Origin: Procambarus clarkii
Taxonomy: Eukaryota > Arthropoda > Malacostraca > Decapoda > Cambaridae
NCBI RefSeq assembly: GCF_040958095.1
Contig: NC_091208.1
Coordinates: 15,467,452-15,531,451 of the forward strand
Reading direction: 5' to 3'
Length of the DNA: 64,000 nt
This document shows, in pieces, positions 52,598 through 63,968 of this stretch. Each line of letters begins with the position of its first letter. Position 1 is the first letter of the stretch. The notes beneath the pieces were generated by a model that was not told the origin of the DNA, ran no database searches, and was given only the letters and a program-made list of their open reading frames with translations. The translations under genes were made by a program, and so were the position numbers.

Positions 52598-53275
52598 ATA
52601 GCTCAATTCTAACGTAATGTCACACAAAATAATTCAATCAAAATGAAAATAAATCAAAATCTATGAAAATTAAATTTATCAATGCAATCAGAAACATTGA
52701 AATTGAATCATAACATATTTAGAATAGCGTGTTTGTGTGTTGCTGTTACGTGCAACAGATGGTGCTGTTAAAAAAAAACGTTTTTACCCGTCACAAGTGT
52801 GGCATCTATATAATAGGTATACGAACACATGTGCATATTCGAATGGAACGTTATGTCAAAATTTCAAAGCAATTGGTGAAGAAGTTTTGGAGATTAGAGT
52901 GTGTGTTGCTTTTACGTCCAACAGATGGCGCTGTTTAAAAAAAAATTATGTTTTTTCCTGTCACAGGTGAGGCGTGTATGTAGTAAGTACATAAAAACAC
53001 GCGCCTATTCGAATGCAACGTTTTGTCAAAATTTCAAAGCAATCGGTAAAGAGGTTTCGAAGATTTCCCTCACATGACAAACACATGAAAAACACAGTTT
53101 TTCAAAAGAGCATGTTTTTTTTTTTAACGTGACATCTGTATAATATGTATATGAAAACCTGCTCGGATGCAATCGAAACATTGTGTGAAAATTTCAAAGC
53201 GGTCTGTGAAGAACTTTCGGAGATTAGCGATTTTGAACAAACGAACATTTACATATTTATTTATATAGATTTTAC
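52598..53275 (+). repeat. Second copy of the unclassified repeat at 22540-23284
   Basis: Shares AATGTCACACAAAATAATTC, CAGATGGCGCTGTT, TCAAAATTTCAAAGCAAT and the GGCATCTATATA blocks. It runs further right, ending GATTTTGAACAAACGAACAT then an AT-rich tract. Confidence 0.6.
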
Positions 53276-54093
53276 CAGTGCGGCAAAAATGTACCGTGTT
53301 GTACCGTGTTGTGAACTGTAGACAGTTGTGTCCTTGGTGTAATGTGTTGTGGACTGTGAGGGATTCCGGGAGAATTAAAGTCAGTAACGCCACTGGGGGA
53401 CAAGATTGCTTAACGAGGGCACTGATGTGTTGTTGTACATCGTTGTGAATAACGTATATTCGTGTATTTGCAACAGTCACAGTGAGTTCACGCAGTGGAG
53501 GAATTGTCGATAGGGCGACTAACGTAGTGTTAACGAATTAATGAGCTGTCGTTAATTAAGTGATTGATTAACGTAACGCTTTGTGTAAGTAGAGTAATAG
53601 AACTCTCGTTAAGATAATCTTGTAGTAAGACCGGAAGGAGCTGTCAGTTGGGTGACAGCAGTGTCTATCAATACTCGTCTCAATTAATAGGGTGTTAGTG
53701 TGACAGTAATTAATTGGGAATTACTCACCGAATGCTTGACGTCTCAAGTGTGATGTAATTAATAGGCTTAAGAGTTATTGTTGCCATTTGAGTGACGATG
53801 AGACACGAGTGTGTTAACGTAAACTGAATTGTTGCTGACCGCTGTGGACGGTCGATTAACGTAATTGTTTAAATTCAATTAGTGTAACTTTTATTATTGG
53901 TTGTGTCTTGAGAAACAAGTGTTAACGTAAGATTTTATAGAGGGGGTCATCCGTGCTGGGATCACCCGCCTACTTACTTGGTACCTCGCTGGGAGGGCGG
54001 CAAGTGTCATTCAAATTTTTGTCATTATAGTATTTTGTCACCGTGAGGACCGTGACAACATTGATTGCAAGCTTGCGTCACCAGTGGCCACCA
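53276..54093. other. Possible LTR-like sequence, ends not found
   Basis: Rich in TTAACG and GTGACAG motifs and ends ACCGTGACAACA. No coding frame and no target duplication identified. Confidence 0.35.
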
Positions 54094-57000
54094 CTCTGTT
54101 CAGTTCTTTTTTTTTTTTTTTTTAAAGAAATATACAAAGTATAGCACAATATACATGAACAGAAGAACAAGAACATTACAACAAAACATAAGCAGAAACA
54201 CAAGCAGAAACACAGGCAGAAAAGAGAACAATGCAGTACAAGACCCTAGAAACTCCAGGGACATTAGTCCGAATACAAAATGAAACATAATAATGGACAT
54301 ACAACAAACGGACGCATTACGGACATGGAAAGACACAACAAACATACACAGAATAAACCAGACACTCACACATATACAAAATTTTTGTTTTATAAAAGAA
54401 ATACACAATATACAAACCAGACAATAGAAAACAAACATACATACATACAGGAGAAACATAACAAAGTACGGAAACACGGATGCAAACTAAACATACACAA
54501 CAAAAACCAAGAAATACAACACATAAAATATGGCACAATGAGAAAACCCCGAAACGGGCACTGGAAGGTACACACACACACACACAAACAAACAAAAAAC
54601 GTAAGTACAGAAATACAGACAGTAAACACAAAACAAGCCCATCCCAACAACCCAAACTCAGGTGCAGATTAGTACATAACAACAACAGGCCTCATAAACC
54701 ACCGACACAGAGGCATAAGTACAGAGCTACAGGAAACAACAAAAAAATACAAACAAAAAACATGTAAAGACATAAACAGGGAAATACAGAGACAACATAA
54801 ACACAACAATGCCGCACACCTAATAAAGCAATGTCACAAGGACAAGATAAGAAACACGCACACAAGCGACATACACAACCACACAGCCCACCACCCCAAC
54901 ACAATACACAGGGCGAGCGCAATGACACGAAAGAAATAACACCAAACACCCACAACCGCACACAACCACACACCAAATGTAAAGCACAAAACATACAAGA
55001 AAACAAGCCACGCAGGGGCAAGAACAACACCCACACCACCCCACACGCACAGACAAGGACACCCACCTGTGCACGCAGGCACCGGGTAAACATCACGCAC
55101 AACAGAGACAGAAACCAAACACACCAATAAACCAATCACTCATACTTCTCCGGGTACTCCCGAGCAGGAAACCGTAAACAATAAGCCTCCCAAACAAGTT
55201 GGTCACTTTCAGGAATCGGACACCTAGGAGCTGCAGTAGGCCGAGGCATCGAATTTGGCACTCCCGAGACAAAACACTGCGCTCGTGGAACCCAGATGGT
55301 AGAAGGGCACCAGGGAACAGGACGCACCAAGTCAGTACACTTAAAAGTCACAGTTGCTGTAGATCTGTCGAGCACCTCGCCGGTCGAGAGGACAAAAGGG
55401 ATGTTTCCCCCGAGGACGCTGGACACACGGGCGCACACTGGGAAGCACATCTGACTGCATGGCAGGCCGCACACCGGCCCGCCCACTAGGGCGTGCACAC
55501 CGTTTGGTGTCAGGAACCGCACCGAGACCCGCGGAGGGTGGCTCCGCAGGGGCCCCAGAGCCCCCACCAACCGCAACAGGAGCAGAGGACCCCCACTTCA
55601 CATCCTTCGTCAACACCACCACAAGGTCGCTCTTACCAGGGGCAACAGCCCACTGAGGGGAGCCACCAGCAGGAGGCACAGCATCCAACTCAGAAGGCAC
55701 CACACGAGGCAACTCAGCGTCGGCCACATCATCAGCCTCCATTGCATCACGCTCCTCTGCCCATGACCGGCGAGGTGACGCACCCCGAGCCGAGCGACGG
55801 CGCTTAAAAAGAGGCTGCTGACGTCGGAGCTGTCACCCCAACAAGCGGTGTCCCAGAAGAACCATCGACTGGCGGCCCCAAAATCGGGGCAGCACGTTCA
55901 CGCAGAACAGCAGCCTCAACAACGCGGGGCAAAAAGCCACCACCAGGAACGGAGACCGGAGTCGGAGAAGGAAGAGACACAACAGGTGGATGGGAAGACG
56001 TCAGCACACGTCAGGTATCCAGGGAGGGCGACGGAACATGCAGAATGGAAGAGGTACTCATCAACGAGGAAACTCCCAAAGGAGACAAGGCAGAGGACGT
56101 GGGTGGAGACACACATACCACCGCACCGTCAGCCCCGGGAAGCACATGGCCCCCAGCAGGAGACGCAGGCACCACCCCTACAGCATCCCCCAAGGCCATC
56201 GGATGCGGATGCACCTCCACAGTCATCGAACGAGGAAGGTCCGAAACAGGCGCCCCCAGGTCCCCTGAGCTCACCGGCGGGGCAGACACATCCGGTCCAG
56301 ACGTAGCGACATCCGGAACCGCCGCGGGATCAACACCAGGCACTAGCACAGAGCGAGAATCTGCCGGGGAGTCCACACGCACAGATAAGCAAGGAAATCA
56401 TCCTCTAGGAAGACAGAAGGGGTATCTGTACGAGGAGCGTCACAACCGGCCACGACGTGGCCCTCAGCACCACACCGGAAACACGTTTGGGGTCTGCCCC
56501 TGATAGAAAGTTCTCAGAGACAGCCCACAATACGAGACCCTGGACGGTATAGGGCTAGTGAGCCACATAACAAGCGTGCGTGAACCCAGCGGGACCCCCT
56601 TCAGTCGGCCCGCACTCAAAGTGTTGAACAGGTGCTTCACCACCGACCCAAACCGCGTAAGCAAGGCCATGAGGGCCGCCTCGAGGAAGGTCACCGGCAC
56701 GCCGTGAATACTCACAAACGTCAAGGGCCCCCAGGGATCCGAGATCTCCACAGACACAGCCGAAGCCGGAAGAGGAAGCGTGCCACTCTAGCGGGCCACA
56801 AACTCCCGGTATACATGTGACGTGATGAATGACTCCGCAACACGGGCGGGCGACAACTTCTCTAGGCCCAGGAGCTCAGGGACGTCAACACGGAGGACGT
56901 CGAGGAGGGCAACTTCTACAACGGGCCAATCCACATCAGCAGAAAAATCCAGCCGCACTGTGTCTATTCTTCTAATATGGCTAGTACCAGCCCCGTTCAT

Positions 57001-57144
57001 ACTGGCAGGTGGGGCCCCGACCAGCGGGAGCTCCACACCCCCCACAGCAACCGCCACTCAGCAACGGCAGACGACCACTGACAGCCAGAGCTCGACGTCT
57101 GCACCCTCTGGTGGCGCAGCCAGGAATCTGATCTCTGTTCAGTT
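54094..57144 (-). mobile_element. ORF1-only poly(A) retroposon with 12-bp target duplication
   Basis: CTCTGTTCAGTT flanks both ends (54094-54105 and 57133-57144). The minus-strand element ends in an A-tract (T-run at 54107-54123 on plus). From its 5' end it has a short leader, a gag/ORF1-like frame with zinc knuckle, a long Pro/Ser/Val-rich linker, then ~1.0 kb of GT-rich 3' UTR. No RT or endonuclease frame exists in the 3.0 kb. It is either a non-autonomous half-LINE or a processed copy of a host or LINE ORF1 transcript. Confidence 0.8.
55136..57057 (-). pseudogene. Zinc-knuckle ORF1/gag-like protein, decayed
   Basis: Starts MAVAVGGVELPL... (MNGAGTSHIRRIDTVRLDFS further in). One frame is followed through a TAG at 56788 (a Trp codon in relatives would fit) into FVSIHGVPVTFLEAALMALL and PLGSRTLVMWL. 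A 1-bp shift near 56500 brings in the CCHC knuckle TCFRCGAEGHVVAGCD. Then comes a disordered linker (VPGVDPAAVPDVATSGPDVS) with more breaks, and an end at VWEAYCLRFPAREYPEKYE. Zinc-knuckle ORF1 proteins bind element RNA. This copy cannot make the full protein. Confidence 0.65.
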
Positions 57145-57615
57145 AGTGTCATTAGTCAGTCAGCGACGACGATAAGGATCCCGTGGGTCCACCAGGCTGT
57201 TGAATAGCTGTTCCTAAATGTGCCACTGGGGTAAACAGTAAAGTAACGTAAACTCGTTGTTGTAGTAGTTCTAGTGTATATTGAATAAATTGTTATTGGT
57301 CTGGAAACAGCCGTTTAAGTCAATCCCACAACATTATTGCCCCACTTTTCATGTTCTGCAACGCCTTGCCTGCTTATGTGTAAATTAAGTCTGCTCCTAA
57401 AAACTAGAGTCCAATTTACAGCACTACACTTCAAGAAGTTCGAAGTGAGTACCCGTCGGCTACCCTTTATTAGTTTTACTAGGAGGAGCCAACGACCTAA
57501 GTGAACAGGATTCACCCGTGGGGTGAAGCCTGGCGGTTTGCTCCCGCTTTCCTATGATCTTAGGCTGTAAGTTAAATATCTGCCAGTGGCAGGTCTTTCT
57601 GTTTGAAGTCTGCCT
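57145..57615. other. Unique sequence, no gene recognised
   Basis: AT-balanced with only short frames. Confidence 0.45.
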
Positions 57616-57866
57616 CCCTTGTAAGGTTATCTTGAGATGATTTCGAGGCTTAGTGTCCCCACTGCCCGGTCCTCGACCAGGCCTCCACCCCCAGGAAGCA
57701 GCCCGTGACAACTGACTAACTCCCAGGTACCTATTTACTGCTAGGTAACAGGAGCATCAGGGTGAAAGAAACTCTGCCCATTGTTTCTCGCCGGCGCCCA
57801 GGATCGAACCCGGGACCACAGGATCACGCGTCCAGTGTTCTGTCCACTCAGCCACCGGCTCCCTTT
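57616..57866 (-). mobile_element. tRNA-derived SINE (tail type CTCAAGATAACCT)
   Basis: Head on minus strand at 57866: GGGAGCCGGTGGCTGAGTGG with B-box GGGTTCGATCCTGGG. Body TTTCTTTCACCCTGATGCTC, tail AAATCATCTCAAGATAACCT. Same family as 22210-22490. Confidence 0.85.
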
Positions 57867-57949
57867 TTTAGGTATTTACGTTAATGTAACATCAATAGGA
57901 ATTAATTCTTTTCCTAAAGTCAAAGAAGAAAATAAATCTCACACTCCCC

Positions 57950-60900
57950 AACAGGTAAGAGGGCATCACTTTCTTCCTCGCCCCCCCCCCCACCCAACCT
58001 CTGTCTCTATCACTACGTCCCCTCCCCATTTTGGTGGTTGGGTCTTGTCTGCAGCTATGGAGGTTTCTTTAGTCCCCGATTCCCTCTCGGTTGCTGCCCT
58101 TGGTGAGGTGTGCTCTCCGGCTTCTGTAAAACCGCCCTTCTCCTGCTGTCTTTGACCGGGGTTGTCCTTGTCGGAGTTGACTCGGTTGTTTCCTCCTCCT
58201 CCGGACCCCGTACGTCCGCCTTTGGTCTGTCCTCCCGCTTCCTTAACTCCGTCCTTACTAAGTTTACCTATGCCCCCTAACCCTGTTTTTACTGACCCTG
58301 ATCCTGATCCTGAGCTTCTTTAATATGCTGTGTTCTTCTTCGCCTTTGTTTCTTCATTGTTCTTTATTGCAGTCCTGTCTCCTTTTGACAATGTCTATTC
58401 TTCAATGAAATATTCGTGGCATTTATGTCAATTTCCATGAAATCCAACTACTGATTGCACAGTTTTCACCACTTTATGTGTGTCTTCAAGAGCCGATGAT
58501 TGGTGCTCTTCCTGGTCACTTTCGTGGTTATTCCTTTCTTTCCTCACGCCCCCACTTCTGATGGGGCCCGTAACTCTACTGCTCTCTTGATTCGTACTGA
58601 TGTTCCCTTCGTCCCCCTACTTTTTCAATCGCCTCTCCAATGCTCTGCAGCCTGTGTCTTTGTGAGTAAATGGTATACGGTCTGTTCCATTTATCTCCCC
58701 CCAAAATGCTCCGATTTCTCTTCCTGACCTTAAGCACCTACTGGACTCCTTCCCAGAGTCTGTGTTCCTGTTGGGTGACTTCAACTGTCGGCATTTTCTC
58801 TGGGGAGATGCTTTGACAAACACCCGAGGCCGCCTTCTCGAACTGTTCTTCCTCTCTTCTTCCCTGTCTCTTCTGAATTCTGGTGAACCCACTCATGTGG
58901 ACTTTCGAACTCGCACCCTTTCCTGTCTTGATCTTTCTTTCTGCTCGTCGTCTTTTTACTTAGATTTCACGTGGCGGCTTCTTGATGACCTTCATATCAG
59001 TGACCATTTCCCCATACTTGTTACCATTTTTCTTTTCACCCTCCCCTCTCCTTCCCTAGGTGGCAGTTTTCCAATAATTCCAATTTTTCCAGTTTTTTCA
59101 TGACACCATCTTCGACGCTGCCCTCAGGTCTATTCCTCGCTCTACCTCCTGGGGCACGCGGAAGTTCGTTCCCTGGTGGAATATGGACTGTGCTCGGGCT
59201 GTCCGCTGTAAGTGTGCAGCCTGGAGGAAACACCAACGCCGGCAGACGGCTAATTCTTTTATTTTGTTTCGGAAGGCGAGTGCGGTGGCCCATAGGGCCA
59301 TCCGGACAGCTAAACGTGAGAGTTGGAAATCTTATGTCTCCACCATTACGTCCGATACTCCTCTGCCACAGATCTGGAAGAAAATCTGCATGATAGCGGG
59401 TAAGTTTGTTCCAGATGTCTCACTAGTTCTTCACCTCCGTGGTACTCTTGTGGCAGATCCCAAGGTGAAAGGTGTACCCCAAGGTAATGTTCTGAGCATT
59501 ACACTTTTTATGGTTGCCCTCAATTTTCTTCTTTCCTTCCTTCCTTCTGGCATCTTCTACGCTCTCTATGTCGACGATCTTACCCTTTGCTGTCCAGGTG
59601 ATGATTCGCCTCTCCTGCAACGGCTACTTCAACTTGCAATTGATGCTGTGTCGTCTTGGGCTACCACTCATGGTTTCAAGTTCTCTGCTCCTAAGACTTG
59701 TGCTATGACTTTTTCTCAGAAACAGGTCGTTCTTCGTCCCTCTTTGTCGTTTTATGGTCATCCCCTTGTGTATAAAGATTCCACTAAGCTTTTGGGGTTA
59801 ATCTTTGACACTCGTTTGCCTTGATCACCCCATATCTCTTACCTTCGAGTTGAATGCTCTAAGGCCCTTAACCTCCTTAAGTGTCCCATACATCTTGGTG
59901 AGTGGATAGGCGTATGCTCCTCTCGTTACATTCCTCTCTTGTACTGTCTAAACTCGATTAAAGTTGCCCTGCTTACTCGTCTGTTTCTCCTCCTACTCTT
60001 CGTCATCTTGATACTCTGCACCACACTGGGTTGTGCCTCAGCTCTCGTTCGACTCCTACCCTCAGTTTGTATGTTGAAACTGGCTTCCTGTTTCTCATGG
60101 CGGTCCTGGATCAGGACCACCATGATCGTTACTGTCTTCACTACCTTGCGCGGTCATTATAGGACTCTCGCCTATGTCGTGCTTTGATTTTTTCCCCTCC
60201 TGTAGTCCCTTTTCCCCTACACCACCTCCCTCTTTTTGACCGGTTGTCTCGCCTACAAAATTCTCTTTCTGTTAGTGTTGCCAATATTTCTTCTTGTGTT
60301 GTTCCATACTTACCCCCGTAGAGTTGTTATATTTGCCCTTTCCTAAATTTTGTAAAACCCTGACCCACGTGACTAAAGCTTTTACCTCTCATACAGTTCT
60401 GAAACGTCTTTTCCTTGAACACTCTTCTTCACACTCTCGCTCCATTTCCGACTTCACCGCTGGGTCTAAGTCGAAACACGGTGTAGGTTGATTTTCCTGA
60501 CCAAACCTATATGTTTCGCCTGCCTCCAGAGACTAGCATCTCCACGGCAGAACTTTATGCCATTCTCTATGTTCTTCGTCTACTGCTTTCTCACTGTCAG
60601 TCCTCCTTTGTTGTTGTAGTTGACTCTCGCAGTGCTCTCATGGCTCTGGAGTCCTTTAATCCAGTTCATCCAGTGGTAGTCGAGATTCAATATTAGCTGT
60701 CTCTTATCTCCAGTAGATTTAAGACAGTGGAGTTTTGCTGGGTGCCCCAGCCATATTGGTGTCTCTTCAAACGAGCTTGCGGACGCTGCCACTAATTAAG
60801 GAAGCTATCCGCACTTGCCCATCTCCCGTAAAGGTATTCCTTATTCCTACTTTTACCCAGTTATTCATTCCTCCATTTTTGCCATTTGGCAAGGTTGTTG

Positions 60901-61315
60901 GTCTTCTGTTAGTGGTAACAAACTGCGGGCTCTTAAGAATAGTGTGTCCCCGCGACCTTCTTCCTACCACCATAACCGGCAGTGGGAAACGGCTCTGGTG
61001 AGATTGTGTATTGGCCATATATGCTTAACTCACAGACACTTAATGGAGCGCCGCCGCCCTGCTCCTTATTGTCCAAACTGCATTGTCCCTCATATGGTCG
61101 TGCATATCCATATTGAATGACTTGCCTTCTAGGACGAGCGTGTGTCTTGCTTCCCGACCGTCCATCGCGGTCACTAGTCCCTTCATTGAATTCTTGGTGA
61201 ATCGGATACTTTTGATATCGTTCACCTTATGCATTTCTGTTCTCATATTGGCATCCTTAGTGATATTTAGCGCCCTGCGATTATTCTGCACATTTGATTG
61301 TGCTACATAGCTTTC
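57950..61315 (+). mobile_element. I-like LINE, decayed, internally deleted
   Basis: Plus-strand non-LTR retrotransposon. ORF1 remnant ends near 58322 (TDPDPDPELL then stop). ORF2 has an APE endonuclease (58391-59080), a shortened RT (59183-59824), RNase H (60430-60790) and a C-terminal Cys region (61040-61180). Many frameshifts and stops. Confidence 0.8.
58391..61310 (+). pseudogene. LINE ORF2: endonuclease, partial RT, RNase H
   Basis: Endonuclease signals: VFLLGDFNCRHFLWGDAL and HISDHFPI. The RT frame 59183-59824 has GVPQGNVLS and the catalytic YVDDLTLCC. It jumps directly from ADPKV to KGVPQG, losing the RT fingers and first catalytic Asp, yet stays open. RNase H: FTAGSKS (first Asp replaced by Ala), ISTAELYAILYVLRLLL and VVVDSRSALMALESF. 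The tail LCIGHICLTHRHLMERRRP with YCPNC is typical of the clade. Inactive. Confidence 0.75.
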
Positions 61316-61333
61316 CCGACTTGGTGCCTTCTA

Positions 61334-61336
61334 TAC

Positions 61337-61374
<38 letters not shown>

Positions 61375-61388
61375 ACATTGTGTGTGTG
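61334..61388. repeat. (CA)n/(TG)n microsatellite
   Basis: A CA run followed by a short GTGTGTG turn. Confidence 0.93.
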
Positions 61389-61389
61389 T

Positions 61390-61673
61390 ACCGGGAGCCA
61401 GTGGCCGAGCGGACAGCATGCTTGACACGTGATCCTGTGGTCCCGGGTTCGATCCCGGGCGCCGGCGAGAAACGATGGGCAGAGTTTCTTTCACCCTATG
61501 CCCCTGTTACCTAGCAGTAAATAGGTACCTGGGAGTTAGTCAGCTGTCACGGGTGGCTTCCTGGGGTGTGTGTGTGTGGTGTGGAAAAAAAAGTAGTAGC
61601 AGAAACAGTTGATTGACAGTTAAGAGGCGGGCCGAAAGAGCAGAGCTCAACCCCCGCAAGCACAACTAGGTGA
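61390..61673 (+). mobile_element. tRNA-derived SINE with CR1/L2-like LINE tail
   Basis: Head GGGAGCCAGTGGCCGAGCGG with B-box GGGTTCGATCCCGGG. Body as in the other SINEs. After a TG-rich stretch the 3' end is GATTGACAGTTAAGAGGCGG... CACAACTAGGTGAATAC, which matches the 3' end of the LINE at 61874. Confidence 0.85.
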
Positions 61674-61858
61674 ATACATTCCCAGAAAGAAGCCTGTAGC
61701 AGCTGTCTAACTCCCAGATACCTATTTAATGTTAGGTGAACAGGGGCACCAGGGTGAAAGAAACTCTGCCCATTTGTTTCCGCCTCAACCAGGACTGCAA
61801 CCCGGGTTCTTAGGACTTCGACTCCCAAGCGCTGTCCACTCAACTGCAAGGCCCCCTG
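61674..61858 (-). mobile_element. tRNA-derived SINE, diverged, opposite orientation
   Basis: Minus head near 61858 (GGGGCCTTGCAGTTGAGTGG) and body GTTTCTTTCACCCTGGTGCC; truncated at the left, next to the previous SINE tail. Confidence 0.75.
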
Positions 61859-61978
61859 TGTGTGTGTGTGTGTGTACTCACCTAGTTGTACTCACCTAGT
61901 TGTGTTTGCGGGGTTTGAGCTCTGGCTCTTTGGTCCCGCCTCTCAACCGTCAATCAACAGGTGTACAGGTTCCTGAGC

Positions 61979-63968
61979 CTATCGGGCTCTATCATATCTA
62001 CACTTGAAACTGTGTATGGAGTCAGCCTCCACCACATCACTTCCTAATGCATTCCATTTGTCAACCACTCTGACACTAAAAAAGTTCTTTCTAATATCTC
62101 TGTGGCTCATTTGGGCGCTCAGTTTCCACCTGTGTCCCCTTGTGCGTGTGCCCCTTGTATTAAATAGCCTGTCTTTATCTACCCTATCAATTCCCTTGAG
62201 AATCTTGAATGTAGTGATCATGTCCCCCCTAACTCTTCTGTCTTCCAGCGAAGTGAGGTTCAATTCCCGCAGTCTCTCCTCGTAGCTCATACCTCTCAGC
62301 TCAGGTACTAGTCTGGTGGCAAATCTTTGAACCTTTTCCAGTTTAGTCTTATCCTTGACTAGATATGGCAACCCGTTCTCGCAAATTTAATAACTCAATA
62401 TTGACTTATTAAATATGTGCATAGGTGACATACTTAACATAATAGTTTCCCTTGAAAAGCTTCATAGAAAACACCGACCTTACCTAACCTACTTAGTATG
62501 TTAAGATAAGCATCTTATTGCTTCGTAATTACAATTATTACCTAACCTATAATAGGTATAGGTTAAGTAATAATTGTAATTACGAAGCAATAAGATGCTT
62601 ATCTTAACATACTAACAAGGTTAGGTAAGGTCGGTGTTTTCTATGAATCTTTTTAAGGGTATCTATTATGTTTAGTATATCACCTATGCACGTAGTTAAT
62701 AAGTCAATATTGACTTATTAAATTTGCGAGAACGGGTTGGATATGGACACCATGCTGGGGCTGCATACTCCAGAATTGGCCTGACATATGTGGTATACAA
62801 AGTTCTGAATGATTCTTTACACAAATTTCTGAATGCCGTTCGTATGTTGGCCAGCCTGGCATATGCCGCTGATGTTATCCTCTTGATATGTGCTGCAGGA
62901 GACAGGTCTGGCGTGATATCAACTTCCAAGTGTTTTTCTTTCTCTGACTCCTGAAGGATTTCCTCTCCCAGATGATACCTTGTATTTGGCCTCCTGCTCC
63001 CTACACCTATCTTCATTACATTACATTTGGTTGGGTTGAACTCTAACAACCACTTGTTCGACCATTCCTTCAGTTTGTCTAGGTCTTCTTGAAGCCTCAA
63101 ACAGTCCTCTTCTGTCTTAATCCTTCTCATAATTTTGGCATCATCCGCAAACATTGAGAGAAATGAATCTATACCCTCCGAGAGATCATTTACATATATC
63201 AGAAACAAGATAGGACCGAGTACAGAGCCCTGTGAGACTCCACTGGTGACTTCACGCCAATCAGAGGTCTCACCCCTCACCGTAACTCTCTGCTTCCTAT
63301 TGCTTAGGTACTCCCTTATCCACTGGAGCACCTTACCAGCTACACCTGCCTGTCTCTCCAGCTTATGTACCAGCCTCTTATGCGATACTGTGTCAAAGGC
63401 TTTCCGACAATCCAAGAAAATGCAGTCCGCCCAGCCCTCTCTTTCTTGCTTAATCTGTGTCACCTGGTCATAGAATTCTATTAAGCCAGTCAGCAAAAGA
63501 TTTACCCTCCCTGAACCCATGTTGTCGATTTGTCACGAAGTCCCTTCTCTCCAGATGTGCTACCAGGTTTTTTCTCACGATCTTCTCCATCACCTTGCAT
63601 GGTATACAAGTCAAGGATACTGGCCTGTAGTTCAGTGCCTCTTGCCTGTCGCCCTTTTTGTATATTGGGACCACATTCGCCATCTTCCATATTTCTGGTA
63701 GGTCTCCTGTCTCCAGTGACCTACTTTACACTATGGAGAGTGGCAAGCAAAGTGCCTCTGCACATTCTTTCAGTACTCATGGCGAGATCCCGTCTGGACC
63801 AACAGCCTTTCTAACATCCAGATCCAGCAGGTGTCTCTTGACCACCTCTCTCGTAATTTCAAACTCTTCCAAGGCCGCCTGGTTTACGTCCCTTTCTCCT
63901 AGCACAGTGACCTCACCTTGTTTTGTTGTGAAGACCTCTTGGAACCTCTTGTTGAGTTCATCACACAC
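61979..63968 (-). pseudogene. CR1/L2-like LINE reverse transcriptase (ORF2 C-terminal two-thirds)
   Basis: RT signals in order on the minus strand: VRKAVGPDGISP, NVVPIYKKGDRQEALNYRPV, FLDCRKAFDTVSHKRL (first Asp), GVSQGSVLGPILFLIYVNDL, FADDAKI (catalytic pair), LEFNPTKCNVMKIG. After the MITE it continues LVKDKTKLEKVQRFATRLVP to the typical C-terminus NFFSVRVVDKWNALGSDVVE. Lesions are a TGA after GISP, a frame change near 63500, and the insertion. The endonuclease half lies beyond the right edge. Confidence 0.88.
62369..62739. mobile_element. 371-bp foldback MITE with 7-bp target duplication
   Basis: Flanked by GATATGG at 62362-62368 and 62740-62746. Termini CAACCCGTTCTCGCAAATTT and its complement; the whole element is a long imperfect palindrome centred near 62550 (AATTGTAATTACGAAGCAAT and complement). 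No coding capacity. Removing it with one GATATGG restores the host LINE frame (PAWCPYLVKDK). Confidence 0.88.

Noticed and set aside
50570-52617. Cys-containing 14-residue repeat protein (HTCDAVSTPYCDVT)
   Set aside because: The 42-bp unit is a multiple of three and open on both strands. There is no coding flank, splice signal or conserved start.
54317-55139. Cys/Val-rich frames at 54.3-55.1 kb (minus)
   Set aside because: GT-rich 3' untranslated region of the retroposon between its last coding stop and its poly(A); several frames are open by composition and no domain is present.
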